Below the pieces are notes generated by a model. The model saw only the letters and a list, made by a program, of their open reading frames with translations, did not search any database and was not told the origin of the DNA. This document shows, one piece after another, positions 17,209 to 25,253 of a DNA stretch of 35,497 bases. Each line of letters begins with the position of its first letter. The stretch's first letter is position 1. This DNA is from Eubacteriales bacterium. GTDB lineage: Bacteria; Bacillota; Clostridia; Lachnospirales; Lachnospiraceae. The translations under genes and the position numbers were made by a program. The DNA lies in NCBI GenBank assembly GCA_030533235.1, contig JAUNJN010000024.1, positions 1-35,497 of the forward strand, in the 5' to 3' direction.

Positions 17209-19245
17209 ATGAATGAAAATATGTTAATCAGTTTAATCTTTTCACCCTTCGTGATGGGAATAGTCGCTTTCGCTGTGGGCAAGAAACACCATACCGTGCG
17301 AGATTATCTTACAATCGGTTATATGCTATGTATGCTGACGGGGATGTTGTATCTGGCGTATAATATCGTTTCAAGCGGTGAGACTCTTTATGTAGAAATA
17401 CCGGAAATATGCGGCTTTGGTCTCTTCTTTGAAATGGATGGATTTCGGGCGATTTACGCCTCTGTCGCAGTTTTAATGTGGACGATGACGGCTTTGTTTT
17501 GTAAGGAGTATTTCTGCCATCACAAGCACACAAGCAGATTTTACTTATTTTACCTGTTTACACTTGGTGCAACACTCGGAGTATTTTTATCCGGAGATTT
17601 GATGACAACCTTTGTGTTCTTTGAAATTATGTCATTTACATCATATGTCTGGGTTGCACAGGAAGAAAACCGTGCGTCGCTGCGTGCGGCAGAAACCTAT
17701 CTGGCGGTTGCGGTCATCGGTGGACTTGTGATGCTTATGGGTATTTTTATGCTCTATGCAAGAATCGGTTCTTTGCGAATTGATGACCTGATTCTCGTTG
17801 GAATGTCTGACCGATATACGATGATTGCAGGCGGATGTATGTTGTTTGGATTCTGTGCGAAGGCAGGTGCATTCCCGCTTCATATATGGTTGCCAAAGGC
17901 ACATCCGGTCGCACCGGCACCGGCTTCTGCGTTATTGTCCGGTATTCTAACAAAGACGGGTATATACGGAACACTTATATTAAGCTGTCGATTGTTCCAT
18001 AATAATGCACAGTGGGGCATGCTTATATTATGTCTTGGTGTGATTACGATGTTTGGCGGTGCATTACTTGCTGTTTTCTCGATTGATGTGAAGCGTATTC
18101 TTGCATGCTCTTCCATGTCGCAGATTGGCTTTATTCTGATCGGTATCGGTATGCAGGATTTACTGCAGGAGGAAAACCAGCTTGCCTTACACGGAACGAT
18201 GCTTCATATGATGAATCATTCGCTCATAAAGCTTGTTTTGTTTATGGTAGCAGGTGTCATTTATATGAATCTTCATGCGCTTGATTTAAATGTCGTTCGC
18301 GGATATGGTTGTAAAAAGAAGGTACTTATGGTAAGTTTTCTTATAGGTGCACTTGCCATTATGGGTATCCCGATGTTTGGTGGGTATATCAGCAAGACAT
18401 TACTTCATGAAAGTATTGTGGAATATGGCGGCGGCATGCTGTTTCATGTGATTGAATGGGTATTTCTAGTCTCAGGTGGTATGACGATTGCTTATATGAC
18501 GAAGCTGTTTGTTGCCATATTTATTGAGAAGAACAATGACCGGGAACTTCAACATAATTATGATTTAAAATCCAAATATATGTCAAAAGGTTCTATGACT
18601 GCGATATGCGCAAGCAGCTTGATTTTATTTGTAATTGGGTTGTTTCCAAACAGGATTATGGAAAAGCTTGCGATTTCCGGCGAATTCTTCCTCGGAGCAG
18701 AGTATGAGCAACATCGTGTCGTAGATTTTTTCTCCCTTGAGAATCTGAAAGGTGCGGCAATATCAATTACAATCGGAGCAATCTTGTATTTGTTTGTAGT
18801 CCGTAAGCTGCTTATAAAGGATGGAGAGTATGTAAACAGATGGCCAAAACGTCTTGACTTGGAAGATCTGTTATACAGACCGATTTTACTTCGTTTTCTT
18901 CCGTTTGTTTTTGGCGTAATTTGTCGATGTATAGATTGTTTGCTTGACACGATTGTAGTTGCTTTTCGAAAGACTCTTTTTAAAGACAGTCCTTTGCCAT
19001 ATGAGCGGACGGAAGGAACTGCATTTACGGAATTGCTCGGACATATATGCAATGGTTGGCAGATTATTATGAATAAGACATTTCACAAGAAGTCACCGCA
19101 AAAAAAGGATTATGTACATCTTATGGCAATGAAGCACTTTGCAGCAAAGGAAAATCATTCGATTATCCAAAGAAGTTTATCCTTCGGTCTTTTGCTGTTT
19201 TGCGTCGGAATTACGATTACCCTGATTTATATTGTGTTAATGTAA
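17209..19245 (+). CDS. Antiporter-like subunit D, copy 4, with long C-terminal extension
   Basis: 678 residues: a 14-helix antiporter-like core (to about 490) and an extra ~185 residues. Core residues are complete: E139 (FFEIMSF), K218 (FCAKAGAFPLHIWLPKAH), K249 (ILTKTGI) and K396 (GYISKTLL). The extension has a further helix (ISITIGAILYLFVV), a basic amphipathic stretch, and a final C-terminal helix (LLLFCVGITITLIYIVLM). A long tail of this sort recalls the lateral helix extension of NuoL, though I cannot show homology. AGGAGGG precedes the ATG. It is the last antiporter gene, and the kinase gene starts 5 bases later. Confidence 0.9.
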   Translation: MNENMLISLIFSPFVMGIVAFAVGKKHHTVRDYLTIGYMLCMLTGMLYLAYNIVSSGETLYVEIPEICGFGLFFEMDGFRAIYASVAVLMWTMTALFCKEYFCHHKHTSRFYLFYLFTLGATLGVFLSGDLMTTFVFFEIMSFTSYVWVAQEENRASLRAAETYLAVAVIGGLVMLMGIFMLYARIGSLRIDDLILVGMSDRYTMIAGGCMLFGFCAKAGAFPLHIWLPKAHPVAPAPASALLSGILTKTGIYGTLILSCRLFHNNAQWGMLILCLGVITMFGGALLAVFSIDVKRILACSSMSQIGFILIGIGMQDLLQEENQLALHGTMLHMMNHSLIKLVLFMVAGVIYMNLHALDLNVVRGYGCKKKVLMVSFLIGALAIMGIPMFGGYISKTLLHESIVEYGGGMLFHVIEWVFLVSGGMTIAYMTKLFVAIFIEKNNDRELQHNYDLKSKYMSKGSMTAICASSLILFVIGLFPNRIMEKLAISGEFFLGAEYEQHRVVDFFSLENLKGAAISITIGAILYLFVVRKLLIKDGEYVNRWPKRLDLEDLLYRPILLRFLPFVFGVICRCIDCLLDTIVVAFRKTLFKDSPLPYERTEGTAFTELLGHICNGWQIIMNKTFHKKSPQKKDYVHLMAMKHFAAKENHSIIQRSLSFGLLLFCVGITITLIYIVLM

Positions 19246-19249
19246 GCTT

Positions 19250-20437
19250 GTGAAAAAAGTGAAATGTTCTTGGAATAGGGATGATATGATGCTTGGTATA
19301 CTATCTCAGATAATTTTGATAATACTTCTTACAATGGTGGCAATTGTATCAGGTGCCAATTCGATTGTATTGATTTTGATTGTATCGGCTTTGCTTGGTG
19401 TAATGGTATACCATTCATTTTTTGAGGAACAAAATGTGTATCTTACGGTTAGCGAAATTGCTTTGATGCTGGCATTTTGCGTTGTATCGTCCAATTTTAC
19501 CGGTTTTTTGATTCTGTTTTTCCTAAAGGATATTAAAATACCTTTTCGAATGGGACTTGGGATGGCAGCATTTTGGTGTATCAGCCTTTGGTCAGAACAC
19601 AATCGTTCTCTGGCGTTTCATATATTATTATCACTTGTTTTGTTTTTGATGTTTGTTGTTTTTGCGTTCGCGGAGATTATGACAAGACGTATATTGGAGC
19701 GAAAACAGCAGGAACGAAAAAAAATCGTGTTGGCGAATATTAGTGAGATGCATGAAAAACGGTTAAATGAGCAGTTGGTTATGCAAAATAGGATTTCTGA
19801 ACGAAATGCAAGACTTGTTGAACGTGAAAATATTAGTCGAAATATTCATAACAGTGTAGGCCATTCCATTACGGCTGCGATTATGACTTTGGATGCAGCA
19901 GACATGCTTTATGAAGTTAAGCCGGATGAAGCAAGAAAGAAGATGAACGATGCAAATGAAAGAATCCGCGGAAGCTTAGAGTCGATACGAAGAGCGGTTC
20001 GTGTACTGGATGAGGAAAATAAAACACTTTTTGTAAGAGATTTGAAGGCAGAGCTTGGTACGATTGCTTCGGAATTTATGATGGATACCAGTATTGAAAT
20101 ATATTGTAATTTTCATGATATGGAGGATGAGGTAGTAATGCCGCATGATTATGTTGTATTTCTTACGAGTGTTTTGCAGGAGTTACTTACAAATGGTGTA
20201 AAGCATGGAAATGCAACGGAATTTCTTGTCGTTTTATTTGGAGATTCGGCACATGTAAGCCTGAAAATATCTGATAATGGACGAAGTGATTTTAATGATC
20301 AAAATTATGCCCAAAGAATTGAGCATGGTTTTGGACTAAAAAAAATTGTTTCTTATGTTGAAAAGGTCGGAGGATGTGCAAGGTTTAAAAACGAGCAGGG
20401 TTTTCAGGCTATTATTGAGTTGCCGATTGTTTTTTGA
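19250..20437 (+). CDS. Sensor histidine kinase (HisKA_3 / DesK-LiaS type)
   Basis: 395 residues: five to six membrane helices (about 12-140) without an extracellular domain, a coiled coil, a HisKA_3 dimerisation domain with phosphorylatable H200 in SRNIHNSVGHS, and a C-terminal HATPase (N box ELLTNGVKHG, G1 SDNGRSD, G2 HGFGLKKI). The residue after the histidine is Asn rather than the Asp/Glu normally used as catalytic base in this subfamily. The start is uncertain: GTG at 19250 has no clear ribosome binding site; ATG at 19286, after AATAGGG, is an alternative. It is co-transcribed with the antiporter genes, and the response regulator follows after 10 bases. Membrane-embedded sensing without a loop domain suits detection of membrane state or ion stress (inference). 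Confidence 0.88.
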   Translation: MKKVKCSWNRDDMMLGILSQIILIILLTMVAIVSGANSIVLILIVSALLGVMVYHSFFEEQNVYLTVSEIALMLAFCVVSSNFTGFLILFFLKDIKIPFRMGLGMAAFWCISLWSEHNRSLAFHILLSLVLFLMFVVFAFAEIMTRRILERKQQERKKIVLANISEMHEKRLNEQLVMQNRISERNARLVERENISRNIHNSVGHSITAAIMTLDAADMLYEVKPDEARKKMNDANERIRGSLESIRRAVRVLDEENKTLFVRDLKAELGTIASEFMMDTSIEIYCNFHDMEDEVVMPHDYVVFLTSVLQELLTNGVKHGNATEFLVVLFGDSAHVSLKISDNGRSDFNDQNYAQRIEHGFGLKKIVSYVEKVGGCARFKNEQGFQAIIELPIVF

Positions 20438-20447
20438 GGAGGAAAAC

Positions 20448-21086
20448 ATGGGAGAGTATCGAATTCTTCTTGTGGATGATGAAAATCTATTATTGGATAG
20501 TTTGGAAATCATTCTTACGTTAAATCATATGGAAATTATCGGAAAGGCAAATGACGGAAACGAGGCGTTGCAGATTTTGGAGAAAACGTGCGGAACATGT
20601 GACATTGCGCTTGTAGACCTTAATATGAAGGGCATGGGTGGAATCGAGCTCATCTCGTTTATGAAAAAGCAATTTCCAAAGATTAAGGTGTTGGTACTTA
20701 CGACATTTTACGATGATAAAAATATTACAGATGCGATTGCGGGCGGTGCAGAAGGATATTTATTGAAAGACAGCGGGAAGGATGCCATATTGGGAGCGAT
20801 TCATCAGATTATGGGAGGAAGTACGGTGCTTGACCAGAAGGTTATGGCACGACTTTCGGAGCTTATGATGAGGCATACGGCAAATGATAATCCGAGTACT
20901 ATGACCTATGAGCTTACAGACAGGGAACAGGAAATCAGTGCACTTATGGTAGAAGGACTTACAAATCGGCAAATTGCGGATCGCTTATATATTTCAGAAG
21001 GAACTGTCAAAAATTACATATCAAACATCTATGATAAAACAGGCATTCATGACAGAGTAAAATTAATAGTAGAGCTTCGCAAATAA
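20448..21086 (+). CDS. Response regulator, NarL/LuxR (FixJ) family
   Basis: 212 residues: a receiver domain (1-120) with the acidic pair in LLVDDEN, phospho-acceptor D57 (LVDLNMKG), T in LTTFYDD and K in YLLKDS, then a LuxR-type helix-turn-helix (about 150-212) with LTDREQEISALM, GLTNRQIADRL and ISEGTVKNYISNIYDKTGI. The start is ATG 20448, preceded by GAGGAGG (20436-20442); the frame is open further upstream inside the kinase gene but without receiver homology. It is the partner of the kinase just before it. Plausible targets are its own antiporter operon or the ABC operon 95 bases downstream; no operator was identified. Confidence 0.93.
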   Translation: MGEYRILLVDDENLLLDSLEIILTLNHMEIIGKANDGNEALQILEKTCGTCDIALVDLNMKGMGGIELISFMKKQFPKIKVLVLTTFYDDKNITDAIAGGAEGYLLKDSGKDAILGAIHQIMGGSTVLDQKVMARLSELMMRHTANDNPSTMTYELTDREQEISALMVEGLTNRQIADRLYISEGTVKNYISNIYDKTGIHDRVKLIVELRK

Positions 21087-21130
21087 GACTGTGGTCATAT
21101 GGAAAATATGACCGCAGTCACTTTTTTTTT
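21087..21130 (+). terminator. Terminator closing the antiporter/two-component operon
   Basis: A 14-bp stem, GACTGTGGTCATAT (21087-21100) with ATATGACCGCAGTC (21106-21119), one G-T wobble, followed by nine Ts. Confidence 0.9.
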
Positions 21131-21180
21131 GTTGGAAGAATCGTTAAGATAATCACAGAACACAAAAAAGGAGAATCGCT

Positions 21181-22338
21181 ATGAAGAGCAAATTATCAGC
21201 AACAAAGTTTGTTGCGAACAATAAAAAGCAGGTCTGGGTCATGATGCTTGCTTTATCTATGACATTTATGACGATGTATCTGATAAATTTTTTGTTTATG
21301 ACAACGCAGGAAAGCTATCAGGTATTATGCTTCGAACAACCCAAAAAGGTTGCATTTGTAAATTTAAGTCTTGAGACGATGGGGCTTTCGTATAGTGATG
21401 ATTTGTCGGATGAGGACTGGAATCGTCGATATAATGACAGGAAAAATGAAATTATGGAGAAAATTCGGTTATGTGACGGAGTGTCGGATGTGTTTTATAC
21501 GCAGACGCTGAATGCACAATATAAGGGACTTGTCGGAAGTATCGGATATGATTTTCCGCTCCTTGAGGCATCTCAAATTCAATCCTATTTGGACCATATG
21601 GATGCAAAGCTTGTATCCGGAAGAATGCCGCAAAATGCAGGTGAAATATTAGTTGATGAAATAATCTACAAAAATCAGCATATGAAGCTGGATGGATATT
21701 TTATGGAGGATGCATTTGGAAAGGTGTTTCGGGTTGTCGGTGTTGTAAAGTCAGACTACATGATTTGTGTCGGAATACCGGACGGATTTACAAATACCGG
21801 TTGGTATATGGTTGTTTTATGTAACGAAGATACCTGCAATATGAAAAACTTATTAAACCGGATAGGAATACAACCGACAGAGTATGATGGGATTTGTGAC
21901 GTGGTTCATTGGAAGGAGGATTATAATGAGTGGATGTCGCAATTAAATGCATCCTTGCTCGGTATTTTGCTTGTCGTCATGATTATTTTAGCAATATCGA
22001 TTTTGGTTGCTTATGTATCATTTATGAGAAGTCGGGTCAGTGAGTATTGTCTATATATCTCCATCGGATATTCAAGAAAGGATATTTATACAATGATGAT
22101 GAAAGAAGTCGGGATCATCTTTGGAGTAAGTATTGTTCTTGGCAGCGTGATTTCGTTACCGGTAATGTTTGCCTTTGGTCATTTTGTGTTAGATAATATA
22201 GGACTTTTATATCGTTATTTTTATCCGGAGCATTTACTTCGAATTCTTGCGGCGTATGCGGCAATTATAGCATTTTTGCAAATACCGATGATTTTAACGA
22301 TCAATAAGATAAAAACTGTAGATGAAGTAGAGGAATAA
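21181..22338 (+). CDS. ABC transporter permease, FtsX/MacB-like (first)
   Basis: 385 residues with the FtsX-type topology: one N-terminal helix (about 20-42), a large extracellular domain (about 45-250) and three C-terminal helices (about 257-285, 310-335, 351-372). SIGYSRKDIYTMMMKEV in the cytoplasmic loop after the second helix matches the G-x-x-x-x-D-I/L coupling-helix region of FtsX permeases. AAAGGAG precedes the ATG. It heads a permease-ATPase-permease set. Such systems act in lipoprotein trafficking, antimicrobial-peptide resistance or mechanotransmission to cell-wall enzymes; which applies here is not visible. The two-component system just upstream suggests stress regulation. Confidence 0.85.
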   Translation: MKSKLSATKFVANNKKQVWVMMLALSMTFMTMYLINFLFMTTQESYQVLCFEQPKKVAFVNLSLETMGLSYSDDLSDEDWNRRYNDRKNEIMEKIRLCDGVSDVFYTQTLNAQYKGLVGSIGYDFPLLEASQIQSYLDHMDAKLVSGRMPQNAGEILVDEIIYKNQHMKLDGYFMEDAFGKVFRVVGVVKSDYMICVGIPDGFTNTGWYMVVLCNEDTCNMKNLLNRIGIQPTEYDGICDVVHWKEDYNEWMSQLNASLLGILLVVMIILAISILVAYVSFMRSRVSEYCLYISIGYSRKDIYTMMMKEVGIIFGVSIVLGSVISLPVMFAFGHFVLDNIGLLYRYFYPEHLLRILAAYAAIIAFLQIPMILTINKIKTVDEVEE

Positions 22339-22354
22339 GGTTAGGAGGAACACA

Positions 22355-23047
22355 ATGATTAATATTAGTAATGTGAGTATGATATATGATATGAATTCGG
22401 ATGATAAAATGTATGCTTTAAATGGATTTGATTTAAAGCTTCCGGATACAGGACTTGTTGGAGTGGTTGGTCCATCCGGAAGTGGAAAAAGTACACTTAT
22501 GTATGTGATGTCCACATTAAAGAACCCGACAGAGGGTAGTATTATTTATAACGATAAGGAGCTTACAACACTTACGAATAAGCAGAGAGAGGATATCCGA
22601 AGAAATGAATTTGGCTTTGTGTTTCAAAAGCATTATCTTGTTCCGTATATGAACGCATTGGATAATGTTCTTGTGGCTTCGACCAGTGATAAGAAAGAGG
22701 CACAGGAGAAGGCAAGAAATTACCTGGAGGCACTTGGACTAGGGGAAAGAGAGTTTGGGAAAAAGCCTTCAAAACTATCAGGAGGACAATGTCAGAGAGT
22801 TGCGATTGCAAGAGCAATGATCAATAATCCAAAGGTCGTTTTTGCAGATGAGCCTACTGCTTCTCTAGATCATGAAAACGCATTCAACGTTATGAAAATT
22901 TTGAAGAAGTATGCGGAGGATAAGCTCGTAATCGTTGTAACACACGATCGTTCCGTGTTATCGGATGTGGATATATTGGTTGAAATGTGGGATGGAAAGC
23001 TAAGTAAGGTTTCTTCGGCAGAAGAGAGAGGAATGGACAATGAGTAA
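22355..23047 (+). CDS. ABC transporter ATP-binding protein (LolD/MacB type)
   Basis: 230 residues with all ATPase motifs: Walker A GPSGSGKST (residues 39-47), Q-loop FVFQKHYLVPYMNALDNV, signature LSGGQCQRVAIARAM, Walker B VFADEPTASLD and switch VTHD. QK in the Q-loop and the VPYMNALDNV sequence are typical of MacB/LolD ATPases that pair with FtsX-like permeases. The ribosome binding site is TTAGGAGGA. The 3' end overlaps the following permease by 8 bases, so they are translated together. Confidence 0.95.
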   Translation: MINISNVSMIYDMNSDDKMYALNGFDLKLPDTGLVGVVGPSGSGKSTLMYVMSTLKNPTEGSIIYNDKELTTLTNKQREDIRRNEFGFVFQKHYLVPYMNALDNVLVASTSDKKEAQEKARNYLEALGLGEREFGKKPSKLSGGQCQRVAIARAMINNPKVVFADEPTASLDHENAFNVMKILKKYAEDKLVIVVTHDRSVLSDVDILVEMWDGKLSKVSSAEERGMDNE

Positions 23048-24143
23048 AGGGAATCCGTATTCAGCATTATATTATATAAAAGAAAATAAAGGGAAAAGCA
23101 TTTTGTGTATTTTTATGATGTTTCTTGCAACACTTATGTTTCTGACAGGAAACTATATTCAATCGGTGCTTGCAACATTTGACAAGGATTTTTTGTACGG
23201 AGATACAATCGTTCGGGTAAATATGCTTAGTACCGATGTAAAACAAGAGGATTTTAAGGCATTTTCTGAGATGGTCGAGCAGGATGAAAGGCTGAAATCC
23301 GTAAAAGTAACCGGATATGGATTCGGTAGCCTGACACATAGTACGGTGCTTGGATTTGAGATGAGTGGGAGATCGTATGTATTTCGGTCTTTGGAAGATA
23401 TGGAAAATGTGTTTGCACGTCTTAATATTGAAGGTGATTTTTCATCCTGCGGACATCGAAGTATTATTATAAGCAAGGAACTTGCGAAAAACAGAGGGAT
23501 AGAGCTTGGAGATACAATTGATCATGCGTTTGATCCGAATTTGGACGGAGCATATACAGTGGACGCGTTGATTGATGACGGAGGCTATTGTACATTTTAC
23601 ATATTTGAAGACGATGATAATTTGGTACGGCTTTATATTTACAGTGATTCTATGGAAGGAAAAGAGTTATATGATTATGTAAGAAATCTTGCAGGTGACA
23701 AAAGGGTTCAGATATCGGAAACGGAACGAGACGTTGTGCTTCCGCAGTTATCCATATTTTATATCGTATTTTACATCGTAGATATTTTGATAGCGATTGT
23801 GCTTGCCGTGACAGTGAATTCGGTTGTTACCGGACAGTATTTAAAGAGAACTTATGAGTTTGGTGTATACAGAGCTCTGGGACGAAGTAAAAAAGATATA
23901 TGGAAAAAGGTTGCGGCAGAAATACTTATTATGAATCTTTTTGCATGTGCACTAGGATTTTGCGTAATGTTTCTATATACATATTTAGTCAATGAACTTT
24001 ATTATACGCAAAAAGGGTTGCATCTACTTTATGCGTCAAAAGCAGGCTTCTTTGGATTATTAATATGTGAAACATTGATTGTGGTTCCGCTTATCTTTGC
24101 AAAAGCAAAAAAAATGAGCCGGGCGGATGTTACACAATTTTAG
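23040..24143 (+). CDS. ABC transporter permease, FtsX/MacB-like (second)
   Basis: 367 residues: N-terminal helix (about 15-37), extracellular domain (about 40-230) with MacB-periplasmic-core-like features, and three C-terminal helices (about 235-262, 293-318, 335-355). GVYRALGRSKKDIWKKVAAE is the permease coupling region. It differs clearly from the first permease, so the transporter is probably a heterodimer of the two around an ATPase dimer. It ends 3 bases before the -35 of the next promoter; no terminator was seen. Confidence 0.87.
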   Translation: MSKGNPYSALYYIKENKGKSILCIFMMFLATLMFLTGNYIQSVLATFDKDFLYGDTIVRVNMLSTDVKQEDFKAFSEMVEQDERLKSVKVTGYGFGSLTHSTVLGFEMSGRSYVFRSLEDMENVFARLNIEGDFSSCGHRSIIISKELAKNRGIELGDTIDHAFDPNLDGAYTVDALIDDGGYCTFYIFEDDDNLVRLYIYSDSMEGKELYDYVRNLAGDKRVQISETERDVVLPQLSIFYIVFYIVDILIAIVLAVTVNSVVTGQYLKRTYEFGVYRALGRSKKDIWKKVAAEILIMNLFACALGFCVMFLYTYLVNELYYTQKGLHLLYASKAGFFGLLICETLIVVPLIFAKAKKMSRADVTQF

Positions 24144-24146
24144 TAG

Positions 24147-24175
24147 TTGACATATGAATGTCGGTAAAATATAAT
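24147..24175 (+). promoter_or_regulatory. Perfect-consensus sigma-A promoter for the methyltransferase
   Basis: TTGACA (24147-24152), exactly 17 bases, TATAAT (24170-24175). All twelve consensus positions match, implying strong constitutive transcription unless a repressor intervenes. The leader to the ATG is about 54 bases. Confidence 0.85.
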
Positions 24176-24235
24176 CGTTAGCAATTTCTTGGACATTGTT
24201 CTTTTTTATAGCTTGTTGGAAGGAGGCTGATTCTT

Positions 24236-25024
24236 ATGCAAATTAACGGAATCGATGGAGGAAAGGTATTTGATTGGGGACGTACGTCAAAGGATTATGC
24301 AAAATATCGAGATATTTATCCGGAGACGTTCTATAAGAAAATAGCGGAGCTTGGAATAGGTATGGAAGGACAAACCGTACTTGATATTGGAACCGGTACG
24401 GGAGTACTTCCGAGAAATATGTATTCCTATGGTGCAAAGTGGATTGGGACCGATATTTCGGAAAATCAGATTGAACAGGCAAGAGAACTTGCGAAACAAC
24501 AAAATATGGACATTGAATTTTATATGTGTCCGGCAGAGCAAATTACATATCCGGATAATACATTGGATGCGATTACGGCTTGTCAGTGTATTTGGTATCC
24601 GGATCATAAGGTTTGTGCACCGAATTTTTATCATATCTTAAAGCCTGGTGGTCGATTCCTCATTTTATATACAGCCTGGTTGCCTTTTGAGGATGCTGTC
24701 GCAAAACGGAGTGAAGATATTATATTAAAATATAATCCGGCATGGACCGGTGCAGGGGAAACAAGAAAAGATATGTGGGTGCCGGAAGAATACAAGGAAT
24801 ATTTTGAGGTTGGAAGACGCGAGGTGTTTGATGTACGGATTCCGTTTACAAGAGAGGGATGGCATGGAAGAATGCGCGCCTGCAGAGGTGTCGGAGCATC
24901 GATGACAGCGGATGAGCTTTCAGCATGGGATGCGGAGCATTTCAAGATGCTTTGTGAAGAAGCACCGGAGCAGTTTGAAATCTTACACTTTATTTCATAT
25001 GCGGAGCTGATTGTAAAGAAATAA
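24236..25024 (+). CDS. Class I SAM-dependent methyltransferase
   Basis: 262 residues. Motif I is VLDIGTGTGVLPRNM (SAM-binding glycine loop), the acidic residue after strand 2 is in WIGTDISENQIEQAR, and CPAEQITYPDNTLDAITA carries motif II/III, all typical of the Methyltransf_11 type. The C-terminal half, with a WHGRMRACRGVGAS segment, is a substrate domain like that of small-molecule methylases in Clostridia. The substrate is unknown. AAGGAGG sits before the ATG. It is transcribed from its own consensus promoter. Confidence 0.9.
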   Translation: MQINGIDGGKVFDWGRTSKDYAKYRDIYPETFYKKIAELGIGMEGQTVLDIGTGTGVLPRNMYSYGAKWIGTDISENQIEQARELAKQQNMDIEFYMCPAEQITYPDNTLDAITACQCIWYPDHKVCAPNFYHILKPGGRFLILYTAWLPFEDAVAKRSEDIILKYNPAWTGAGETRKDMWVPEEYKEYFEVGRREVFDVRIPFTREGWHGRMRACRGVGASMTADELSAWDAEHFKMLCEEAPEQFEILHFISYAELIVKK

Positions 25025-25049
25025 ACATGAATGGAAGAATAATGAATGC

Positions 25050-25078
25050 TTGTATCATTTAATATTATGTGGTATGAT
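25050..25078 (+). promoter_or_regulatory. Promoter of the riboswitch-antiporter unit
   Basis: TTGTAT (25050-25055), 17 bases, TATGAT (25073-25078). The start point near 25085 lies a few bases before the riboswitch-like hairpin. Confidence 0.7.
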
Positions 25079-25089
25079 GCGTTTGTAAC

Positions 25090-25150
25090 AGGGAATGAGG
25101 TCTCCCTAAGATTATTCTTGAATCGTCTGTTATGGCTGATGACTTCTGCG
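25090..25150 (+). ncRNA. Fluoride (crcB-motif) riboswitch aptamer candidate
   Basis: Seen: a hairpin AGGGA (25090-25094) / TCCCT (25103-25107) enclosing the loop ATGAGGTC, and downstream GGCTGATGACTTCTGC (25134-25149). The loop bases GAGGTC (25097-25102) pair with GACTTC (25141-25146) as a pseudoknot with one G-T wobble. This is the layout of known fluoride aptamers (GGCGATGRNG..CGCC first hairpin, then GCTGATGRCTYCTRC). The middle stem is the weak point: the usual AACC/GCC side is not obvious between 25108 and 25133, where only GATT/AATC pairs. A terminator hairpin overlaps the 3' strand and would exclude the pseudoknot, so ligand would switch expression on. The downstream gene is an ion antiporter, a known type of crcB-motif target. 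Confidence 0.75.
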
Positions 25151-25182
25151 TCTATTTTTGATGCAGAAGTGTCAGCTTTTTT
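25135..25182 (+). terminator. Terminator of the fluoride-type riboswitch (expression platform)
   Basis: Left arm 25135-25152 (GCTGATGACTTCTGCGTC) pairs with right arm 25160-25176 (GATGCAGAAGTGTCAGC) with one bulge, followed by a T tract. The left arm contains the bases needed for the aptamer pseudoknot, so the two structures are exclusive. The remaining 70 bases to the ATG contain only the GGAGG site. Confidence 0.88.
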
Positions 25183-25253
25183 GATGTATAAGATTTTGAT
25201 CTTTTTGCGTTAATTGTGAATCCTGACAGGCATTTTATTTTGGAGGTAGTCAT

